NCBI GenBank assembly: GCA_031284185.1
Contig: JAITAJ010000061.1
Coordinates: 1-10,649, forward strand
Length of the DNA stretch: 10,649 nucleotides
From: Accumulibacter sp.
GTDB taxonomy: Bacteria; Pseudomonadota; Gammaproteobacteria; Burkholderiales; Rhodocyclaceae
Reading direction: 5' to 3'
Both the position numbers and the translations under genes were made by a program. The notes beneath the pieces are model-generated. The model ran no database searches and was not told the DNA's origin. It saw only the letters and a list, made by a program, of their open reading frames with translations. Shown piece after piece: positions 7,171-10,649 of this stretch. Numbering within the stretch: position 1 is the stretch's first letter; each line of letters opens with the position of its first letter.

Positions 7171-7814
7171 AAAAAAAACCGCGCCGCTTGTCCTTGCCGA
7201 AATCCGGGAGCATGGCCGTGATCGTGCTGGCCGTGTTCTTCCTCGGTTTCGCCCTGCCGTCACGCGCGGACAGCCTGCTCGACGCGGTGCGGGCGCGCCT
7301 CGCGCTGGCGCCGGTCACTCAGGGGGAATTCCTGCAAACCCGCAGGCTGGCGCAGATCAAGAAGCCGCTCGTCTCGAGCGGACGTTTCCTGGTGGCGCGG
7401 GGCGTCGGCGTGATATGGGAGAACGTCGCGCCTTTCGCGCAGACAACGCGCCTGACGAAAAACGAAATCCTGCAAACGCGGGGGCAGGAGACCATCGCGC
7501 GCTTTTCCGCCGACAAGGAGCCGGTGGTCGGCGTCGTCAACGCCATTTTGTTCGGCGTGCTCTCCGGCGACATCGAGGCACTCGCGCAACGCTTCGATTA
7601 CAGCGGAAAAATGACGGGCGATGCCTGGCGGCTCGATTTCACTCCGAAGGACGCAAATCTTGCCCGCCTGCTCCGCGGCCTTTCGCTTTCCGGCGGGCGC
7701 GACATCCAGGAAGTCGAGATCACGAGTGCCGCGGGGGACGTGACGCGCATCGAATTCCGGGCGCTGGTTCACGCCGATGAACTTTCCGGCGAGGACAGGA
7801 AACGCTTTGAATAG
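7167..7814 (+). CDS. apeL: LolA-like periplasmic carrier protein (ApeL)
   Basis: A 215-residue secreted protein. The N-terminus has a basic stretch (KKKPRR), a hydrophobic core (about 16-30) and a probable signal peptidase I site after SRA (Ala34). There is no lipobox cysteine, so it should be soluble in the periplasm. The mature part follows the LolA-like pattern: VTQGEFLQTRRLAQIKKPLVSSGRFLVARGVGVIWEN near the start, and later GVLSGDIEALAQRFDY. It probably ferries the lipid-like APE product from the exporter across the periplasm, as LolA does for lipoproteins. The ATG is fixed by the ATGA overlap with apeK and by the intact signal peptide. Its end overlaps the exporter gene. Confidence 0.87.
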   Translation: MKKKPRRLSLPKSGSMAVIVLAVFFLGFALPSRADSLLDAVRARLALAPVTQGEFLQTRRLAQIKKPLVSSGRFLVARGVGVIWENVAPFAQTTRLTKNEILQTRGQETIARFSADKEPVVGVVNAILFGVLSGDIEALAQRFDYSGKMTGDAWRLDFTPKDANLARLLRGLSLSGGRDIQEVEITSAAGDVTRIEFRALVHADELSGEDRKRFE

Positions 7815-10186
7815 AGGGAACCTTGCCCGCGCGCACCGCCTGCTGGCCTGGTGCTGGCTTGCCTTCCTGCTGGCCGCCGCCGGTTTTCTGCTCTCTGGCG
7901 GGTCGCAATGGACCGGGCGCATCGACACCGATCTGCTGGCGCTCATTCCGCGTAACGAGCGCCGTCCGGCGCATGAGGCCGCGCTGAAGGCGCTGGCGGC
8001 GCGCGGGGAACGGCAGTTGGCGGTGCTCGTCTCGGCGCGGGATGCGGATGCCACACTTGAAGCCGCCGCCCTGACGCGCGCATCGCTTGCCGGTCTCGGT
8101 CTGGCGGCGATAGAAGGCGGAAAAAACACTTTCCCCGCCGATTTCTATCGGTCCTGGCGGCATGGCCTCCTGAGCGACGCCGACTACGACTGGCTCGCCA
8201 CGGCAACGCCGGAGGCGGCGCGCGCGCGCGCTCGGACTTGCCTACGCGCCTTTCGCGTCGGGCGCGCTTGCCTGGCAGGACGATCCGTTCGGATTCTTCG
8301 GGAACTGGCTGGCCGCGCTCGCCGGGACGACGCCCTTGCGTCCTTCGGGCGGCGAACTGATGACGGAACACGCGGGACGCCCCTATGTCGCGCTCCTCTA
8401 CACCCTGCCGCAAAGCGCCTTTGCCGCCGATTTCCAGCGGGAACTGACGGCGCGGCTGGAAGCGGCGCGCGCGCGCGTTCTCGCCTTCGACCGTCAGGCG
8501 CGTTTCCTGCCTGTCGGCGTGGCGCTGCACGCGGCGGCGGCGACGCGGCAGGCCGAGGACGAAATGCGCCTCATTGGCTTGGGATCGCTGCTGGGAACCT
8601 TCTTTCTGATCGGCTTCGTTTTTCAGAGCGCCCGCGCCCTGAAACTCATCGCGGTCTCGCTCGTCTCCGGCGCGATTGTCGCGCTTCTCGCCGCCGTTTC
8701 GATCTTCGCGCGCGTGCATGCGGTGACGCTCGTCTTCGGCGCGAGCCTGATCGGCGTCGCCGTCGATTACGCCATTCTCGTGTTCGCGCAACATCTGGGC
8801 AGCGCGGAACCCGTCTGGGAACGCTTCCGGCATCTGCTGCCGACCTTGTGCATGGCGCTCGTCACGCCCGCGCTCGCCTATTTCACGCTGGCGCTCACGC
8901 CGTTTCCCGGCCTGGAACAAATGGCGGCACTGGCCGTGTGCGGCATTTTCGGCGCCTGGGTGAGCGTCGTGCTGTTCTACCCATACCTGCTGCCCGCGAC
9001 GCTGCCCCTGCCCGAAAACGCCGGGAAGATGGCGCGCCTCGTCGGGCGCTGGCCGCGCTGGCGCAATTCCGGCAAGGCGTGGGCTATCGCGCTGCTCTTT
9101 GCCGTCATCGCCGCCGGAGGGCTGGCGCGCCTGCGCGTAGACGACGACATCCGGGGACTATTCAGCGGCGACCCCGCAATCATGGCGGCAGCGCGCGAGG
9201 CAAGCGAAATCCTGCGCCTGCCCAGCCCGGCGCAGATGTTCCTCGTCAGCGGCGAGACCCCGGAAGCACTGCTGCAGAACGAGGAAGCCCTGGTCGAGCG
9301 CCTGCGCCCGTTCGCGGCGGCGGGCGGCATCGGCGGCTATGAGGCCGTGAGCCGCTGGCTGCCTTCCGAAGCGCGGCAGAAGGCGGCGCTGGCCAGGCAA
9401 GGACGCCTGCGCCCGGCGCTCGAACGCATTGCCGATGAACTGGAACTTCCCGCCGCCTGGGCGGCGGCGTCCGCGCCGGAAGAAAACGCGGTGCTGACGC
9501 CGGAAGCCTGGCTTGCCAGCCCGGCGAGCGAAGCGTTGCGCGCGCTCTGGATTGGCGCGGCGGAAACAGGAGGCGAGAAGCGTTATTACAGCATGGTGCT
9601 GTTGCAGGGACTGGCCGACCGCGCCGCGGCCAATGCCCTCGCGGAACTGCCCGCGCGGGAACCGGCGCTTGCCGGCGTGGAATGGATCGACCAGACGCGC
9701 GAAATCTCCGCCCTGATGGCGCGCCATCGCGGTCTCCTCACGCGCGCGCTGCTCCTTGCCTGCCTTATCGCGCCCCTTTTGCTTTTCCCCTTCTTCCGGA
9801 CGCGCGTCTGGCGCATCGTCGCGCCGACGCTGGCGGCGGGCGTCATGACGCTTGCCGTCATGGGCTATCTGGCGATTCCGCTCCAGCTTCTGAGCATTCT
9901 CGCGCTCCTGCTCACGCTCGGCATGGGCGTCGATTACGCCATTTTCCTGCAGGCGCGCCGAAAGCACGCGCACACGCTCCTCGCCACGACGCTCGCCGCC
10001 CTCCTCACCTTGCTTTCCTTCGGCCTCCTGGCGATTTCCGGAACCCCCGCGCTGCGCGCCCTGGGACTGACCGCCGCCCTGGGCGTCCTGCTGTCGTGGC
10101 TCTTGACCCCGGTCTTCCTGCAAGAAGCGCGCGTCCGCCCGGCGAACGGGGAGAAACCGGCATCCGACCAGCAAGAGGAGCCATGA
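7777..10186 (+). pseudogene. apeM: MMPL/RND-type exporter (ApeM), frameshifted at a (GC)7 run
   Basis: With one frame change this encodes about 802 residues, the usual exporter length. The first frame (7777 to about 8220) gives an N-terminal transmembrane helix (residues 22-41) and the start of periplasmic domain 1. From about 8222 the family-like sequence continues one frame on (ALGLAYAPF, then AWQDDPFGFFGNW) to TGA 10184-10186. It gives the MMPL pattern: a helix bundle, a second periplasmic domain and a second bundle, with the paired VDYAI motifs near 8760 and 9930. Unless the shift is a sequencing error or is suppressed, the first frame runs on as nonsense to 9342. The family exports lipids, here probably the APE lipid to ApeL. 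ATG 7777 overlaps apeL by 38 bases. TTG 7807, with AGGACAGGA upstream, is an alternative start close to the first helix. Confidence 0.85.
8218..8231 (+). repeat. (GC)7 dinucleotide run at the apeM frameshift
   Basis: Fourteen alternating bases, G at even and C at odd positions, between the two open frames of apeM. Eight or five units would restore a single frame; the seven present do not. It is the longest such run I found. Several runs of 10-11 bases occur in intact genes of the window, so the composition makes them common. Confidence 0.9.
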
Positions 10187-10479
10187 TTCCCTACGGGAAG
10201 AATGTGAGTAGGCAGGCAGTTCGCGCAGTGTGTAAACCTGGGTAGGGCAGTGGGGTATGCCGGGATATATCCTTCGGAGAGTATCTCGCCCATTGCCGCA
10301 TCAATCTCGAATCGGGCATTGGCTCCTCGGTATCCCATGCCCGTATTGATGTCGAAGCGTATCGGTCTGTTGCCAAACCATGCCTTGCGTTCCATGACTT
10401 CCAAAGGCTTCAGGAACGCCCAGCCGTTTTTCTCCGCGCGCTTACGGGCAATCTCGATTGCGGCATCGCGGTCAATCAT
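9934..10479 (-). CDS. small PepSY-like protein whose frame runs on antisense into apeM
   Basis: The minus-strand frame is 181 codons, but only the first 73 or so residues (to about 10261) look like a real protein: an N-terminal helix (IDRDAAIEIARKRAEKNGW), then ARFEIDAAMGEILSEGYIP. The D-x-x-x-GE-x-L pattern resembles the end of a PepSY-type beta hairpin. I recall short proteins of this kind ending just after EGYIP, but cannot name a function. The rest of the frame, about 108 residues, is Arg/Ala/Ser-rich and its last 253 bases lie opposite the coding part of apeM, so it is probably spurious. ATG 10477-10479 has a clear GAGGAG six bases upstream, supporting translation. It lies 53 bp downstream of a ketosynthase gene on the same strand and could be cotranscribed with it. 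Confidence 0.55.
   Translation of the reverse strand: MIDRDAAIEIARKRAEKNGWAFLKPLEVMERKAWFGNRPIRFDINTGMGYRGANARFEIDAAMGEILSEGYIPAYPTALPRFTHCANCLPTHILPVGNHGSSCWSDAGFSPFAGRTRASCRKTGVKSHDSRTPRAAVSPRARSAGVPEIARRPKESKVRRAASVVARSVCACFRRACRKMA
10183..10245 (+). pseudogene. possible remnant start of a gene following apeM
   Basis: An ATGA overlap with the apeM stop, with AGAGGAG just upstream, looks like the translational coupling used throughout the operon. The frame ends after 20 codons (MIPYGKNVSR...KPG). In canonical APE clusters the next gene encodes a DUF3261 lipoprotein (ApeN). These residues show no signal peptide or lipobox, so at most the start signal survives. It may also be a chance ATG. 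Confidence 0.3.
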
Positions 10480-10532
10480 TCATCGCTCCTCGGGGAAAAC
10501 ATGGCGACCAGCGCGGGCCGCGCGCGATTCCA

Positions 10533-10649
10533 TCACGGCGCGCGCCGGAAGATCAGCGAGGTGTTGATGCCGCCGAAGGCGAAATTGTTGCTCATGACGT
10601 ATTCGCATTCGAGTTCGCGGCCTGTGCCGGTGATGTAGTCCAGTTCCGC
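10533..10649 (-). CDS. C-terminal end of a beta-ketoacyl-ACP synthase
   Basis: Only the last 38 codons are in the window, ending at TGA (complement of 10533-10535). The sequence ELDYITGTGRELECEY, then VMSNNFAFGGIN and TSLIFRR, is the FabF/FabB-type C-terminal core, where the glycine-rich loop (FAFGGIN, in place of the usual FGFGGTN) lines the active site. The catalytic Cys and two His lie upstream, outside the window. It is probably an APE ketosynthase (ApeO or ApeR type) because of its location, but the fragment is too short to say which. Unlike canonical clusters it is on the strand opposite to apeC-apeM. Confidence 0.85.
   Translation of the reverse strand, partial: AELDYITGTGRELECEYVMSNNFAFGGINTSLIFRRAP

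Noticed and set aside
8461..8480. Another GC alternation, 11 bases (8465-8475), in apeM considered as a second slippage site
   Set aside because: The frame is unbroken across it. Runs of 10-11 bases recur in intact genes here, which also weakens the phase-variation reading of the (GC)7 run.
10186..10200. Inverted repeat TTCCC-TAC-GGGAA after apeM as a terminator
   Set aside because: A five-base stem with no following T run on either strand is too weak to call a Rho-independent terminator.
1..10649. Mobile elements, CRISPR arrays, tRNA or rRNA genes
   Set aside because: I saw no transposase or integrase motif, no regularly spaced repeats and no RNA gene signature on either strand.

Overview
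The window is most of an aryl polyene (APE) biosynthesis and export operon on the + strand, roughly 320 to 10186. It is followed by the end of a convergent minus-strand gene pair that includes the 3' end of a beta-ketoacyl-ACP synthase. GC is high throughout the operon. Genes overlap by ATGA, TGATG or a few tens of bases, and every protein belongs to a family known from the APE clusters of Gram-negative Pseudomonadota. I would place the organism in the Beta- or Gammaproteobacteria. The sequence alone does not justify a genus.

Layout: 1-318 is the 3' end of a small periplasmic-type protein often mis-annotated as 'excinuclease ATPase subunit'. Then come a Cys-less ketosynthase-like chain length factor (ApeC type, 379-1134) and a 1-acylglycerol-3-phosphate-type acyltransferase (ApeD, 1131-1991). 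A 153-bp gap holds a candidate extended -10 promoter. Next are two acyl carrier proteins (ApeE and ApeF, 2145-2687), a membrane protein of the COG4648 type (ApeG, 2687-3292), and one polypeptide joining an acyl-adenylating ligase to a hotdog dehydratase (ApeH-ApeI, 3285-5054). These are followed by a family 2 glycosyltransferase (5051-5803) and a separate LpxL-like acyltransferase (5805-6776), which together correspond to ApeJ. Last are a 4HBT thioesterase (ApeK, 6748-7170), a LolA-like carrier (ApeL, 7167-7814) and an MMPL/RND exporter (ApeM, 7777-10186).

Expected working model from the family: ApeH activates an aryl acid and loads it on an ACP. Ketosynthases (ApeO paired with ApeC, plus ApeR), a ketoreductase (ApeQ) and dehydratases (ApeI, ApeP) extend it to a conjugated polyene. 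ApeJ/ApeD-type enzymes attach the chain to a glycolipid-like anchor, and ApeK/L/M handle release and transport to the outer membrane. The ApeN, O, P and Q equivalents are not in the window, and only 38 residues of one ketosynthase are visible, on the opposite strand.

Two points stand out. The exporter gene is frameshifted exactly at a (GC)7 dinucleotide run. The operon's far end looks rearranged: translation of a following gene seems to start at the ATGA after apeM but fails after 20 codons, while a convergent small gene has lost a recognisable 3' end and reads on into apeM antisense. The core system is a known one, not an undescribed system. The novelty lies in its local architecture.
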